DNA of 64,000 nucleotides from Chitinimonas viridis (lineage in GTDB: Bacteria; Pseudomonadota; Gammaproteobacteria; Burkholderiales; Chitinimonadaceae): assembly GCF_030409555.1 (NCBI RefSeq), contig NZ_JAUFPU010000019.1:62001-126000 (forward strand), written 5' to 3'. How positions within the stretch are numbered: the first letter of the stretch is position 1; each line of letters begins with the position of its first letter. The notes beneath the pieces are model-generated. The model worked only from the letters and a program-made list of their open reading frames with translations. It did not search any database and had not been told where the DNA came from. This document shows, in pieces, positions 17,584 to 28,007 of the stretch. Made by a program: the position numbers and the translations under genes.

Positions 17584-19080
17584 TCATGACTGGTTCTCAG
17601 TGGCCGGTAGCGATATGACCAGCAAAGTCGGGGGAGCGCTGGGCTCGCTTAGCAGGCGCGCATCACCACCCTGTGCCTGTGCCAGGGTGCGGATGGCATA
17701 GCCATTGCTGCCCAGGCTACCAGTGGGACGCTTGAAGAACTGGGCCTGCTCAGCTGGTGTGAGTGCATGAGGCATGCTCAGGGTGATTTCAACCGGACCG
17801 TGGTGGCCCAGGTTGATTTCGACCTCGCCGGCTGCTGGGGCTGCATCGCAGGCATATTTGAAGAGGCTGTAGAACAGCGAATGGCAGAGCGTGGCATCGG
17901 CCTTCACTTCCAGCGGTGCGCTACCAGTGGTCTCGGTGGCTACTGCCAGCAGCACCGGCTTGTCGGCATATCGCTGCCGGAATAGCGTGGCGAGATCACG
18001 CAGCAACTGCCCTATGGGGATGGCCTGTATGCTGGGTTGCATCTGGCCTGCTTCGATCTGCAGCAGCTCGCTGGAGAGATCGAGCAGCTCTATGGTCTGG
18101 CTGGTGGCCTGTTCGGCAGCGCTGGCCATGGCTTGCTGCTCGGGGTTCAGCGCAGTTGCGCTTGCCAGGCTACGCAGGCCTGGGAGTATGGCTTGCAGGG
18201 GCTGTTTCAGGTCCTGCTGCATCAGCCTGTCCATCTCGCTACGCAGATGGGCGAGCTCGCGCAGGCGGTCGAAATCAGTCTGCAACTGGCGTTGGTACTC
18301 AACATGGCGCATCAGGTTGCGCACCCGGAGCTTCATCAGTACCGGGTCTACAGGCTTGAAGACATAGTCCACAGCACCCATCGAGAGCCCCTTCTCGCGG
18401 GAGGCATCGTCGGTCAATCCGGTCACGAAAATGATGGGCATGTGTTCCGATGCTGGATGCTCGCGCAGCTTGGCGGCTACTTCAAAGCCGTCCATGCCGG
18501 GCATCATCACATCCAGCAGCATCAGGTCGGGCGGGGAGTCCGACTGGCAGATGGCGATTGCTTTTTCACCGTTATGGGCCAGTTTGACCTTGTACTGGTC
18601 GCGGAAGAGACTGGCCACCAGTTGCAGGTTCTCTGGGGCGTCGTCCACCACCAAGATGGTGCCCCGTTCGGGGTGTTCGTGCTCAAGCACCACGCCGACA
18701 TCGCGCTGCAAGACCTTGAGTATGCGCTCCAGCAAGCGCTTGCCGGTAAAGGGCTTGATCACCAGATCACCGATGCCCAGCCGTATTGCCTGCTCGGCTG
18801 AGCGCCGGTCCAGCCCGCCCGACATCAAGACAAAAGGCAGGTCTGCCAGGGCCGGCTCGCCGCGCATGGCCTCCAGCAGCGCCAGGCCGGTCATGTCCGG
18901 CATATTGAGCTCGCTGACCACGATATGGACGCGCTCTGCATGCATCTGCTTCAGTGCCGTGGCGCCGCTGTCTGCCTGCAGCACCCTGCCAAAGCCACAA
19001 CCTTGCAGTTGTGCCGTCAGCGCGGCACGCATGGGTGGATCATCTTCAGCAATCAGTATGCTCAAGCCACTCAGGTTCAT
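17584..19080 (-). CDS. Double-receiver protein with decayed histidine-kinase core
   Basis: 498 aa. REC1 (about 6-122) has the acidic pocket AEDD, but the phosphoacceptor aspartate is replaced by Glu57 (VVSELNMPD). REC2 (about 140-258) is intact, with VVDD and the acceptor Asp in LLDVMMPGMDG and K in FKPVD. The rest resembles a kinase: a DHp-like helix at MQQDLKQPLQAI has Gln289 where the phospho-histidine should be, and the ATPase-like region lacks the N-box asparagines (HSLFYSLFKYACDA). It is therefore unlikely to autophosphorylate. It starts two bases after the REC-HD-GYP gene and ends the signalling operon. It may act as a phosphorelay end point or scaffold; this is inference. Confidence 0.82.
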   Translation of the reverse strand: MNLSGLSILIAEDDPPMRAALTAQLQGCGFGRVLQADSGATALKQMHAERVHIVVSELNMPDMTGLALLEAMRGEPALADLPFVLMSGGLDRRSAEQAIRLGIGDLVIKPFTGKRLLERILKVLQRDVGVVLEHEHPERGTILVVDDAPENLQLVASLFRDQYKVKLAHNGEKAIAICQSDSPPDLMLLDVMMPGMDGFEVAAKLREHPASEHMPIIFVTGLTDDASREKGLSMGAVDYVFKPVDPVLMKLRVRNLMRHVEYQRQLQTDFDRLRELAHLRSEMDRLMQQDLKQPLQAILPGLRSLASATALNPEQQAMASAAEQATSQTIELLDLSSELLQIEAGQMQPSIQAIPIGQLLRDLATLFRQRYADKPVLLAVATETTGSAPLEVKADATLCHSLFYSLFKYACDAAPAAGEVEINLGHHGPVEITLSMPHALTPAEQAQFFKRPTGSLGSNGYAIRTLAQAQGGDARLLSEPSAPPTLLVISLPATENQS

Positions 19081-19082
19081 GT

Positions 19083-20258
19083 TCAGCCTTTGATTTCGAC
19101 ATGGTCGGTGGGGTAGTCGCTGGCCAGCCGTTCAGTTTCTGCAATCAGCGCTTCCTCGCCATCGCTATAGCGTGCGGCAATCTGCCGAAAGGTCTCGTGT
19201 ATGCTCAGAAAGGCGTCCACCACATCAGGATCAAAGTGACTGCCACGTCCCTCGCGAATGATGTCGCTGGCCTTGTCGTGAGAGAACGCGGGTTTGTAGA
19301 CACGCTTGGAGATCAGGGCGTCATAGACATCGGCTACCGCCATCAAGCGGGCTGACATCGGTATGTCGTCACCCACCAGGCCTTCCGGATAGCCTGAACC
19401 ATCCCATTTTTCCTGGTGGGCATAGGCAATCTCCTTGGCGTAGCGCAGGAAGGGAATGGTGCGCCCCAGCTCGGCTTCGGCCCGGGCAATGGCATCACGC
19501 CCCAGGGTAGTGTGGGTTTTCATGATTTCGAACTCGTCGGGATCAAGCCGCCCGGGTTTGAGCAGGATGCGGTCGGGTATGCCCACCTTGCCGATATCGT
19601 GCAATGGGGCGGATTTGAACAAGGACTCTATGGCTGACTCGGTCAGCTCGCTGGCAAAGCGAGGGTGAGGCTGCAGGTGCAGCGCCAAGGCCTTGACGTA
19701 GAACTGGGTGCGGCGGATATGGTTGCCGGTCTCGTTGTCGCGGGTTTCTGCCAGCGAAGCCATGGCCCGGATGGTGACATCCTGTATGGCGATGACTTCC
19801 TCGGTACGCTTGGCGACCTCGGCCTCGAGATAGGTGTTCTGGTCACGCAGGAAGTCACGCGCCACCTTGAGTTGCAAGTGGTTATGCACCCGCGCCAGGA
19901 CAATGGCTGGGTTGATGGGCTTGGTGATGTAGTCCACTGCGCCCAGGTCCAGGCCAATCTTTTCGTCTTCGCTTGCGCTCATGGCGGTCAGGAAGATCAC
20001 CGGGATATCGCGGGTAGCACCGTCGGCTTGCAGGCGGCGCAAGACTTCGTAGCCGTCCATCTCCGGCATCATGATATCGAGAAGTATCAGGTCCGGTCTG
20101 CCTTCACCCGCTGCAATCTGCAAGGCCCGTTCGCCATTAGGTGCCAATTTGACCTTGTAGGCGGCCCGTAGCAACCCGCTCATCAGCGAGAGGTTGTCTG
20201 GTGTGTCGTCCACCACCAGTACCGTATGTTTTTCCGTGAAATCCAAAGGGTTGCTCAT
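19083..20258 (-). CDS. REC-HD-GYP response regulator (cyclic-di-GMP phosphodiesterase)
   Basis: 391 aa. The receiver domain (about 11-130) has VVDD and the phosphoacceptor in [12 protein letters not shown] coiled linker follows, then a complete HD-GYP domain: His220-Asp221 in [30 protein letters not shown], and [13 protein letters not shown]. All metal ligands appear present, so it should hydrolyse c-di-GMP when phosphorylated. The start overlaps the stop of the hybrid kinase gene by four bases, consistent with a cognate pair in one transcript. Confidence 0.93.
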   Translation of the reverse strand: MSNPLDFTEKHTVLVVDDTPDNLSLMSGLLRAAYKVKLAPNGERALQIAAGEGRPDLILLDIMMPEMDGYEVLRRLQADGATRDIPVIFLTAMSASEDEKIGLDLGAVDYITKPINPAIVLARVHNHLQLKVARDFLRDQNTYLEAEVAKRTEEVIAIQDVTIRAMASLAETRDNETGNHIRRTQFYVKALALHLQPHPRFASELTESAIESLFKSAPLHDIGKVGIPDRILLKPGRLDPDEFEIMKTHTTLGRDAIARAEAELGRTIPFLRYAKEIAYAHQEKWDGSGYPEGLVGDDIPMSARLMAVADVYDALISKRVYKPAFSHDKASDIIREGRGSHFDPDVVDAFLSIHETFRQIAARYSDGEEALIAETERLASDYPTDHVEIKG

Positions 20259-23200
20259 GCTGCGGTTTCCTCGCTCAATGCGGCCGTCTGCGCCTTGGCG
20301 GCGCGCAGGGCCGCCAGGGCATCGACCAGGATGTAGCTGCTGATGGCGCGTTCTATCGTGTTGTAGTGTGGGCCTAGGGCCGCCTTGAGCAGGCTGGCGT
20401 GGTTTTCGAACAGTTCGATGGCATCGGAGTCATCGTCGGCCAGCAACTGGTCCAGCTGCGCAATCAAGCGTCGGGCCTCGATCCAGTCCACATCGGCGGC
20501 CTCCATCGTCTCGACCTGCTCCGGCATGGCTTGGGCGAGGGCGGCAATCAGTGCCAGGCAGTCGGCCTCAACTTTGGGCAGCATGGTTTCAATCTCGCCA
20601 GCCGCGACACCTTCCATCAAGGCCTGTTCAACCTCTCCGGCCAGAGCAGACAGGGCCGGAGCGCCTATAGTGGCGGCTGTCCCTTTTAGGGTATGCATGA
20701 TCCGCCGGGCGTCATCGCGCTGATCGGTTGCCAGGTACTCGCGCGTTTGCGCTACCGCTAGCCCTTGCCCACTGATGAATTTGCGTAGCATGCCCTCGTA
20801 GGCTGGGCGCTTGTTCAGCACCCGTTTCATGCCCGCCACGACATCCAGCCCAGGAATACCCGCCAGGGGGTCGGGGCTGGCTGGCCCGGACACCGGCGTA
20901 CTCGCGGCAGGCACCGGGGCGGGGATGGGCGCTACCAGCGGCGCGGCGCGCGCCGGTATCCATTGCAGCAACATGTCGAACAGCTCATCCGGGTCGATGG
21001 GCTTGGCGATATGGCCATTCATGCCGGCTTCCAGGCAGCGATCCCTGTCACTGCTCATGGCATTGGCTGTCATGGCCAGTATGGGCAGCTTGGCCAGTTC
21101 GGGGCGCTCGCGCAGCAAGCGGGTGGCAGTCAGGCCATCCATGACAGGCATCTGCATGTCCATCAGTACTATGTCGTAGCTGGCCTTCTCCAGCATGTCG
21201 AGCGATACCTGGCCATTCTCGGCGACCTCGACCACCAGGCCTGCACCCTCTAGCAGATCGCGGCCCACCTGCTGGTTCAGATCATTGTCATCGACCAGCA
21301 GCACCCGTGCCCCGCGTAGGGTGGATAGGTCGGTATGGCCTACATTGGTGCTGCTTCGCGGTGCCTCATCTATTGCCTCGCCTCCCAGGGCACGCATGGC
21401 GGCATCAAAGAGCAGCGAGGGGTTGACTGGTTTGACCAGTAGCAGGCGTATGCCAGCCCGTTCAGCTTCGTGGAAGACCTCTTCACGGCCATAGGCGGTC
21501 ACCATGACGGGGTAGGGGGGCTGGGGTTGGAGTGCCAGGTGCTGATAGGTCTCCAAGCCGTTCATGCCCGGCATCTTCCAATCCAGAAAGGCAATTTCAT
21601 ACGGCTGGCCTGCTGTCTGCGCTGTCTGGCTCATGCTCAGTGCCTGTGCGCCCGATTCTGCCTCGCCTACTTCAAACGTCATGCTACGCAGCATCTCTGC
21701 AATGATGTGGCGTGCCTGCGGGTTGTCGTCCACTACCAGTACATGGCGGCCACGCAAGTCGGGGGCAGGCAGCAAGGTCCGCACCTTGGCAACACCTACG
21801 CCCAGCCGCGCAGTAAACCAGAAGGTGCTGCCGTGCCCCAGTTCGCTCTCCACGCCGACCTGGCCGCCCATCAGCTCCGCCAGCTTGAGCGAGATAGCCA
21901 GACCCAGACCGGTGCCGCCGTACTTGCGGGTGGTCGAGCTGTCTGCCTGCTGGAAGGACTGGAACAGACGGGATTGCTGCTCGGGGCTAAGCCCGATGCC
22001 GGTATCCTGCACCTCGAACCTGGCCAGCACCGTGCCGTCTTCCAGGGCCAATTTGCGCGCCCGCACCACAATTTCGCCGCTATCGGTGAACTTGACTGCA
22101 TTGTTGGCGTAGTTGATCAGTATCTGCCCCAGCCGCAAGGGGTCACCCAGCAGGTCATTCGGTAGCGCCGGGTCGATATCGAAGATCAGTTCCAGCCCTT
22201 TGGCGGCGCATTTTTCGCCTATCAGGTTGGCTACGTTCTCCAGCACTTCGTGTAGTTCGAACTCAATGTTCTCGACATGCAGCTTGCCTGCCTCGATCTT
22301 GCTGAAATCGAGAATGTCATTGATCAGACCCAGCAGGTGCTGGCCTGAGCGCTGGATTTTCTCCACGTAGTCCCGCTGCTTGCTGGTCAGCTCACTCCCC
22401 AGCACTAGGTGACTCATGCCGATGACGGCGTTCATCGGGGTGCGGATCTCATGGCTCATATTGGCCAGGAAATCCGATTTCATCTGTGAGGCATCCTCGG
22501 CACGGGCACGGGCCGCTTCCAGCTCAACCTCATGCGCCTGTAGTGCTGCGTTCGCGAGTGCCAGTTCGCCAGTGCGCTGGGCTACCCTGACCTCCAGCAC
22601 CTCTTCATTGCGCTTTAGGGTTTCGACCAGCTCTGCCTGGGCTGCCAGAGCAATGGCCTTGGCTTTTTCGCGCTTGCGGAACTGCCGGGCCATGGCGATG
22701 GCCAGCAGAAAGGTCAGCACGCACTGAAAAGCGGTCAGGGCTGTGGTTTGTATGGCCTGGTTGCGGACTTCGGTGTTGCGCTCATCTACCACCTGGGCCG
22801 ATACGCGGGATGCGGTATAGGCCAGTTCCTGCACTGTCTCTCGCAGCGTACCCAACTTTTCACGCAGGGCCTGCATACCGGATGGGTCTATCGGCAGGTC
22901 GGCGCTCATGCCCAGGTAGCGATCGCCAACTTCTACAAATGCGGCCAGTTCGGACACGGCCTTGCTGTAGATGGGCTGGTCGGTCAGCAGTGTCCTGGCG
23001 GTGCCGGTTTCGATGGCGCCCAGGCGACTGACCAGGATGTCGTAACGCAGCTGCAGATCCTCCACCGGCATACCGGCAGGGTCGAACAGACGCTGGTGCA
23101 GCGCATGGTCAAAGCGCTGGTATTCCACATTGAGCTGAAGAAAGGCCCACAGTGCGTTGTCATCACCCCGCCGCATCACCTGGCCCATGTTCTGGAACTG

Positions 23201-23284
23201 GTGGTACTGGATGACGCCGATGGCGATATAGACCAGCATCAGGCTGGCCACGATAAGGCGTAGCAGGTATTTGCCGCGGAACAT
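20255..23284 (-). CDS. Hybrid sensor histidine kinase with two REC domains and Hpt
   Basis: 1009 aa, BarA-like order. Two transmembrane helices (about 8-26 and 180-200) bracket a helical periplasmic sensor. A coiled coil leads to HisKA with His278 in [11 protein letters not shown], then HATPase_c (NNAVKF, DTGIGL, TGLGLAI). REC1 has the acceptor in [11 protein letters not shown] and REC2 in [11 protein letters not shown]. The C-terminal Hpt has His864 in [11 protein letters not shown]. All phosphorelay residues are intact. It lies 14 bases after the small pterin-fold protein and overlaps the REC-HD-GYP gene, so the signal it senses probably feeds c-di-GMP turnover. Confidence 0.93.
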   Translation of the reverse strand: MFRGKYLLRLIVASLMLVYIAIGVIQYHQFQNMGQVMRRGDDNALWAFLQLNVEYQRFDHALHQRLFDPAGMPVEDLQLRYDILVSRLGAIETGTARTLLTDQPIYSKAVSELAAFVEVGDRYLGMSADLPIDPSGMQALREKLGTLRETVQELAYTASRVSAQVVDERNTEVRNQAIQTTALTAFQCVLTFLLAIAMARQFRKREKAKAIALAAQAELVETLKRNEEVLEVRVAQRTGELALANAALQAHEVELEAARARAEDASQMKSDFLANMSHEIRTPMNAVIGMSHLVLGSELTSKQRDYVEKIQRSGQHLLGLINDILDFSKIEAGKLHVENIEFELHEVLENVANLIGEKCAAKGLELIFDIDPALPNDLLGDPLRLGQILINYANNAVKFTDSGEIVVRARKLALEDGTVLARFEVQDTGIGLSPEQQSRLFQSFQQADSSTTRKYGGTGLGLAISLKLAELMGGQVGVESELGHGSTFWFTARLGVGVAKVRTLLPAPDLRGRHVLVVDDNPQARHIIAEMLRSMTFEVGEAESGAQALSMSQTAQTAGQPYEIAFLDWKMPGMNGLETYQHLALQPQPPYPVMVTAYGREEVFHEAERAGIRLLLVKPVNPSLLFDAAMRALGGEAIDEAPRSSTNVGHTDLSTLRGARVLLVDDNDLNQQVGRDLLEGAGLVVEVAENGQVSLDMLEKASYDIVLMDMQMPVMDGLTATRLLRERPELAKLPILAMTANAMSSDRDRCLEAGMNGHIAKPIDPDELFDMLLQWIPARAAPLVAPIPAPVPAASTPVSGPASPDPLAGIPGLDVVAGMKRVLNKRPAYEGMLRKFISGQGLAVAQTREYLATDQRDDARRIMHTLKGTAATIGAPALSALAGEVEQALMEGVAAGEIETMLPKVEADCLALIAALAQAMPEQVETMEAADVDWIEARRLIAQLDQLLADDDSDAIELFENHASLLKAALGPHYNTIERAISSYILVDALAALRAAKAQTAALSEETAA

Positions 23285-23298
23285 GCTGGCGATGGCGG

Positions 23299-23808
23299 CT
23301 ATTGCACCTGCAGGGCGTTGAGCTGCCAGGCAGAGCGGTTGTAGTAAATCTCGGCGCGCAGCTCGGTCTTGGTATCGAAGGGGTAAACGATGAACAAGGG
23401 GCCTTTTTCACGCACTGGCATGGGCTTGTCGTTCATCAATCGCGCCACGATCACGTCATGCTGCTGGGCGTCTGCAAAGGGGATCTCGGTCTTGTAGTCG
23501 TTGAGGGCAACCGCCACGATCTTGCTGCCAGTGGCACCAGCTGCTGCCAGTACATCGCGCAGCAGGGGGCCGGTGAATTTGACCGGTTGTGGGTACCAGG
23601 GCGTCTTGGTGGTGAAGGTCTGTTGTGGCAGCTTGGCCAGCATGGCCATGTCAAACACCGCACGGGGTCCATCGTTGGGCTTGCCGACCTTGCCGCTGAT
23701 GGTGAGCGCGGTGCGCCCAACCGGTTTGTCCAGCGCCAGGCTGGGTTGCGTGCTTACCAGCGCAGCGCCAAGCAGCAGACTGCGGATCAACATGGAACGG
23801 TAAATCAT
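23299..23808 (-). CDS. Periplasmic protein with oxidoreductase molybdopterin-binding-like fold
   Basis: 169 aa. A signal peptide (about 1-27, ending in SLALD) targets it to the periplasm. The mature part matches the Oxidored_molyb (SUOX-type) fold: [65 protein letters not shown] and [23 protein letters not shown]. The conserved cysteine that coordinates molybdenum in true sulfite oxidase-like enzymes is absent, so it is probably a binding or sensing protein. The start at 23808 has GGGGAGG before it. As first gene of the kinase operon, it is a candidate input module for the hybrid kinase; that is inference. Confidence 0.75.
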   Translation of the reverse strand: MIYRSMLIRSLLLGAALVSTQPSLALDKPVGRTALTISGKVGKPNDGPRAVFDMAMLAKLPQQTFTTKTPWYPQPVKFTGPLLRDVLAAAGATGSKIVAVALNDYKTEIPFADAQQHDVIVARLMNDKPMPVREKGPLFIVYPFDTKTELRAEIYYNRSAWQLNALQVQ

Positions 23809-24125
23809 GAGTACCTCCCCAATGGCAGAATGGCTTGTGGCACCGCCAGCAACCCCCTGGGCTTGCGTAGAAGCAAGGCGTTGGGGTCGTCGTTGACGGC
23901 TATATATTTCTGTTGCCAAGCAGCACTATAGACAGCGCAATGCGCCTTTGCAGGCGGCTTGCGTCAGAACGCCCAGCAGGCCAGGCGGGATGGCGCCTGA
24001 CTGGTTAGCGTCTGGCATTTTGTCGGGCTGGTATCCATGCCAGTTGTCGCCCATGTCGCAGCGCAGCTTGAGTGCAAGCCTGGTCCGGCGCATCATCGCG
24101 GCCTTTCAATCAGGGGCCTTACGCC

Positions 24126-24965
24126 ATGCAAAACCAACGCGATCTGGAAGCCGGCATACAGACCGATTTCACCGACAGGCTCAGTTACGGCGGCTACCTG
24201 CGGCTGGACCAATTGCTGGCGGCACAGCAGCCACTCTCCAACCCGCCCCACCATGACGAAATGCTGTTCATCGTGCAGCATCAGGTGTCGGAGCTATGGC
24301 TCAAGCAACTGATACATGAACTGCGGGCGGCGGTAGGCCATGTAGCGCGCGACGAGCTGGAACCCTGCTTCAAGATATTGTCGCGGGCCAAGCTGATACA
24401 GCAGCAACTATTCAATATGTGGGCCGTGCTGGAAACCATGACACCCTCGGAATACGCTGAATTCCGTCCGGTGCTGGGCCAGTCGTCGGGGTTTCAGTCC
24501 TATCAGTACCGTACCCTGGAGTTCTTGCTGGGCAACAAGCATGCAGGCCAGGCCGAGGTGTTCAAGTACGATTCGGCGCTCTATGCCCAGATTCAGCACG
24601 ACCTGCATGCGCCCAGCCTGTGGGATGCCTTCCTGCAGCATCTGGCCAGGCAAGGCTTTGCCGTCCCCGCCGACCGGCTGACGCGTGACTTCAGCCAGCC
24701 TTATGTGGCAAGCGAAGGGGTGGTGGCAGTGATGAAGACCATCTATCAGAAGCCACACGATCACTGGGCTGCCTATGAGATGGCAGAGAAGCTGGTGGAT
24801 GTGGAGGAAGCCTTTCAGCTGTGGCGCTTCCGCCATATGAAAACGGTGGAGCGCATCATCGGCTTCAAGCAAGGCACCGGTGGATCAAGTGGCGTCGCTT
24901 TCCTCAAGCGGGCGCTGGAGCTGACCTTTTTCCCAGAATTGTTCCAGGTCCGTTCGGTGCTATGA
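24126..24965 (+). CDS. kynA: Tryptophan 2,3-dioxygenase
   Basis: 279-aa heme dioxygenase that opens the indole ring of L-tryptophan to N-formylkynurenine, first step of the kynurenine pathway. Family motifs: [37 protein letters not shown] (distal pocket), [21 protein letters not shown], and the heme-ligand histidine in [32 protein letters not shown]. Length and ends match bacterial KynA. The ATG at 24126 has an AGGGG about nine bases upstream. A kynureninase-like gene lies 3 kb downstream on the same strand, but no kynurenine formamidase was seen here. Confidence 0.95.
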   Translation: MQNQRDLEAGIQTDFTDRLSYGGYLRLDQLLAAQQPLSNPPHHDEMLFIVQHQVSELWLKQLIHELRAAVGHVARDELEPCFKILSRAKLIQQQLFNMWAVLETMTPSEYAEFRPVLGQSSGFQSYQYRTLEFLLGNKHAGQAEVFKYDSALYAQIQHDLHAPSLWDAFLQHLARQGFAVPADRLTRDFSQPYVASEGVVAVMKTIYQKPHDHWAAYEMAEKLVDVEEAFQLWRFRHMKTVERIIGFKQGTGGSSGVAFLKRALELTFFPELFQVRSVL

Positions 24966-25305
24966 CCGACTTGTTGTAACTGCTGGCTGCGCGTTGAGCG
25001 GGGGCATGCTGCGGCCCTATGCTCGGCGCAGCCGCCGGGAACCTTGCTGCCATTGCCCTGGTCTGCAAGAAAAGAGACGTCTGGGTTATCTGTTGCGTTT
25101 GCAATACCGTTAATATTCACCGGGATAACCGTTCGTAAGAAAATTAGCATGTTATGACCATGTTCTATAGCGAACGAGCTAGCATCAAAAAGCGGCCTCA
25201 TACCGGCGTGCGGTAAAGCACATAGCGCTACCCGTACAAACTATAAATCGGCCGCGGGTGAGGGTGGTGACGCGCTTGGCGCACTGCCCCTGCTGGAGAG
25301 AGGAA
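24966..25305. other. Intergenic region between kynA and the first HD-GYP-like gene
   Basis: 340 bases. The right-hand part (25095-25190) is AT-rich compared with the surroundings and includes CGTTCG and CGAACG about 40 bases apart, so it probably holds the promoter of the downstream gene. No terminator with a T-run was found after kynA and no ORF looks real. Confidence 0.45.
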
Positions 25306-26487
25306 ATGATCCAGCGCCGTATCCGACATGGCGATATCAGCGTAGGACAGCCGCTGCAATGGAATGTCTACAACGACAAAGGCATCCTGTTGCTTGCCGA
25401 AGGCGGGCATATACAGACTCAGGCGCAACTGGATCGGCTGCTTGAGCTCGGCATTTACATCGAATCTACCCAGACTTGGCATCAGCCACCGGAGTCCGCC
25501 ATGCAGCAGGTGCTGCATGCGTACTACCTGCTGGCCGTGCTGCTGAGGCAACCCCAACCACCAGCCGATTTTGCCGCGCAGGTGCTCAATATCGCCCGCC
25601 AGATAGATAGCGCCTGGGAGCAGGGGGCCGGTGTCGTCATGGCAACCGTGGTGTTGCGCCATGGCGGTCGCTACGCGGTGCGACATGCTGTCAACACTGC
25701 CTGCGTGGCGGCCGGTGTATTGCGTGCCATGGGGCCGCAGGCACCGGAGCGCTTGCCGGTGCTGGCGGCGGCACTGACCATGAACATCGGCATGCTGGAT
25801 TTGCAGGACATGCTGGCGAGGCAAACCGAGGCATTGACGCCATCGCAGCAGGTGCGGGTGAGTTGCCACCCCCTGGCCGGTGCGGAGCGCTTGCGCAACG
25901 CGGGTGTAGACGACGAAGTCTGGTTGCGCGCGGTGGCCGAGCATCACGAAGCCATAGATGGCAGCGGCTACCCACACCATCTGCAGGGCAAGCAGATATC
26001 GCCGGCTGCACAGATAGTCGGGTTGGCGGATCTTTTCTGTGCCCGGGTAAGCGAGCGCGGCTATCGCCGTGCCGATAGCACCAAGATTGTCTTGCGGGAT
26101 GTCCTTATAGAGCGCGGGCGGCACTTTGACGTGACCCTAGCGGCCTACTTCATCAAGGCATTGGGGGTCTACCCCATCGGTACCCTAGTCAGGCTGGCCA
26201 ATGGCGAGATAGGCGTGGTCAGCGGTCGTACCGAGCGGGTAGATGCACCCTGGGTGCATGCCTTGCTGGCCGTCGATGGCTCCGCACACTCGCCGCCACT
26301 GCGGCGAGATACCCATCAGCCCGGCTTGGCCATACAGGATGCCTTGAGCAGCATGGATGTGGATATCGCGATCGACATGGAAGCCATCTGGGGCGGTGAA
26401 GCCAGAGACTTCCGTCTGGCTTCGCAATCATTGGGCAGGCCGGAGGCGACCAGTAGCCCCATTGATTACTCGAACTACTCGATTTGA
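25306..26487 (+). CDS. Degenerate HD-GYP protein 1
   Basis: 393 aa. The N-terminal segment (GDISVGQPLQWNVYNDKGILLLAEGGHI, residues 9-36) is of the kind that precedes HD-GYP domains in betaproteobacteria. The HD-GYP core keeps the first His (RHAVNTACV), the later His of SCHPLAGAERL, the HHEAIDGSGYP motif and the Asp in GLADLF, but the defining HD-x-x-K is replaced by AALTMNIGMLDL. With the metal-binding doublet and lysine gone, hydrolysis of c-di-GMP is doubtful; it may bind the nucleotide or partner proteins instead. The ATG at 25306 has AGAGAGG upstream. It is the less decayed of two tandem paralogues. Confidence 0.85.
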   Translation: MIQRRIRHGDISVGQPLQWNVYNDKGILLLAEGGHIQTQAQLDRLLELGIYIESTQTWHQPPESAMQQVLHAYYLLAVLLRQPQPPADFAAQVLNIARQIDSAWEQGAGVVMATVVLRHGGRYAVRHAVNTACVAAGVLRAMGPQAPERLPVLAAALTMNIGMLDLQDMLARQTEALTPSQQVRVSCHPLAGAERLRNAGVDDEVWLRAVAEHHEAIDGSGYPHHLQGKQISPAAQIVGLADLFCARVSERGYRRADSTKIVLRDVLIERGRHFDVTLAAYFIKALGVYPIGTLVRLANGEIGVVSGRTERVDAPWVHALLAVDGSAHSPPLRRDTHQPGLAIQDALSSMDVDIAIDMEAIWGGEARDFRLASQSLGRPEATSSPIDYSNYSI

Positions 26488-26567
26488 ACGAGGCATCACC
26501 AAAAGAAAGCCGCAAAGGCCGTGTGCCTTGATCGTTAATCTGCGGCGACTAGAGCGGAGGATGGATC

Positions 26568-27683
26568 ATGCGCAGGATACGCCCTGATGAGCTGGATGCG
26601 AGCTTGCCTTTGGGTTGTGACGTATTGGATCACACCGGGCACCGCATCCTGGCGATGGGGAGCGTGCCGCAAGCACAGCCTGCCTGGGCTCGCTGGCTAG
26701 CCGCCGGACTGTATGTGGACGAACTCCTGCTGTGGCAGCAGCCACCCAGAACTGCAAGACAACTGATATACCATGCGATTGCCACCTTGGCGCCGGTGCT
26801 GGCAAACCCTGCCGCCTGCCGTGATTTTTCGGCCGAGATACTAGCGGTTGTAGATATGGTACAAGAGGCCTGGCAGCGTGATCGCGATGTGACGACTGCT
26901 ATGGTGATGTTGTGCCGTGATGGCCCGCATGCTGCCCGGCAGGCCATTTACACCGCTTGCGTGGTGCTACGAGTATGGCGTGGCATGGGTGGGCTGGAGG
27001 AAACTGAAGCGCCTTTGCTGGCGGCGGCCTTGAGCTTGCAACTCGACGTACAGGCGGCACCGCGCACGTTGTCATCTGTACTTGCCTTGCGTCAGCCTGA
27101 TCTGGGTGATCTGCTGCCACGCCTGGGCGTGCATGATCAGCGCTGGCTGGAAAGCGCGCGCCAGGCCGATATTCTGCGTGAAGGAGGTGATCCGGCCCAT
27201 CGTTTGCGTGAGCGTGGGGTATCGGACGCGGCGCAATTGATCGCACTGGCGGATCTGTTCTGTTTTCACGCCGATCATCCAGAGACGAGGCAGGGCGGCC
27301 AATCCAGGGCAGTGCTGCGGGATCTGCTGATCAGCCATGGCGAGTACTACGATGTGCAGATTGCCTCCTACTTCATTCGCGCCATGGGCTTGTATCCCTT
27401 GGGTACGGTCGTGCAACTGGCGAGTGGCGAGATAGGGGTGGTATGCGACCAGGGCGAGCAATTGGATACGCCCTGGATATGCAGCCTGTTCACGCCGGCA
27501 GGTACACCCTTGCCTGAACCGGCCTTGCGCGATACCAGTATCGCCGGCAATGCGATACAGCAATCGCTCAGTGCCGCAGCCTTGCCCGGTGATGTCAGCC
27601 TGGTAGGCATTTGGGGGGAAGAGGCGCGCGACTATGGCATGCCCCACGCACTCCCCGTGCATAGTCTGCATCATTCCGTATAG
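26568..27683 (+). CDS. Degenerate HD-GYP protein 2 (tandem paralogue)
   Basis: 371 aa, colinear with the preceding protein: both share a DVLDHTGHRIL/ NVYNDKGILLL start, an ALADLFCxxxD segment and a C-terminal YFIRAMGLYPLGTVVQLASGEIGVV stretch. Here nearly every metal ligand is lost: first His is Gln (RQAIYTACV), the HD doublet region reads AALSLQLDVQ, and the HH...GYP motif has become RQADILREGGDP. GGAGG lies before the ATG. It cannot be an active phosphodiesterase by the known mechanism. Its stop is 12 bases before palindromic element C. Confidence 0.82.
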   Translation: MRRIRPDELDASLPLGCDVLDHTGHRILAMGSVPQAQPAWARWLAAGLYVDELLLWQQPPRTARQLIYHAIATLAPVLANPAACRDFSAEILAVVDMVQEAWQRDRDVTTAMVMLCRDGPHAARQAIYTACVVLRVWRGMGGLEETEAPLLAAALSLQLDVQAAPRTLSSVLALRQPDLGDLLPRLGVHDQRWLESARQADILREGGDPAHRLRERGVSDAAQLIALADLFCFHADHPETRQGGQSRAVLRDLLISHGEYYDVQIASYFIRAMGLYPLGTVVQLASGEIGVVCDQGEQLDTPWICSLFTPAGTPLPEPALRDTSIAGNAIQQSLSAAALPGDVSLVGIWGEEARDYGMPHALPVHSLHHSV

Positions 27684-27695
27684 CATGGCGGCTAT

Positions 27696-27865
27696 GAGCC
27701 TGTTCAATGTCTTTTCGCCGCGTCGCTGATCTGGAAAACGCCCATTTACTGCGTTGTGGCGCTTGGCAATAACTTGTTATTGCCTGCGCACCACGCCTTG
27801 TGTCTGGCCATTTTCCAGATCAGCCCAGCGGGGCGGCGCGCGGCGAAAAGACATTGAACAGGCTC
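27696..27865. mobile_element. Palindromic MITE-like element, copy C (170 bp, short form)
   Basis: Inverted ends GAGCCTGTTCAATGTCTTTT at 27696 and 27865, the CTGATCTGGAAAA / TTTTCCAGATCAG arms and the GGCAATAAC-TT-GTTATTGCC centre are all present. The extra 110-120 base segment of copies A and B is missing, leaving almost pure palindrome. Flanks are TAT and TTA, so no clear duplication remains. Confidence 0.82.
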
Positions 27866-28007
27866 TTACACGTAGCCGCCAGCGCTGTCTTGTATTCGTG
27901 CCATCCCTAAGGTGGGATGACGAACAGTTGATCTTGGCTGGCGGCTGTTGCGATGCCGGCATGGTGTATCCCTGCTTTGCCGGTATTGGTTCTATATCGG
28001 AGCCCGA

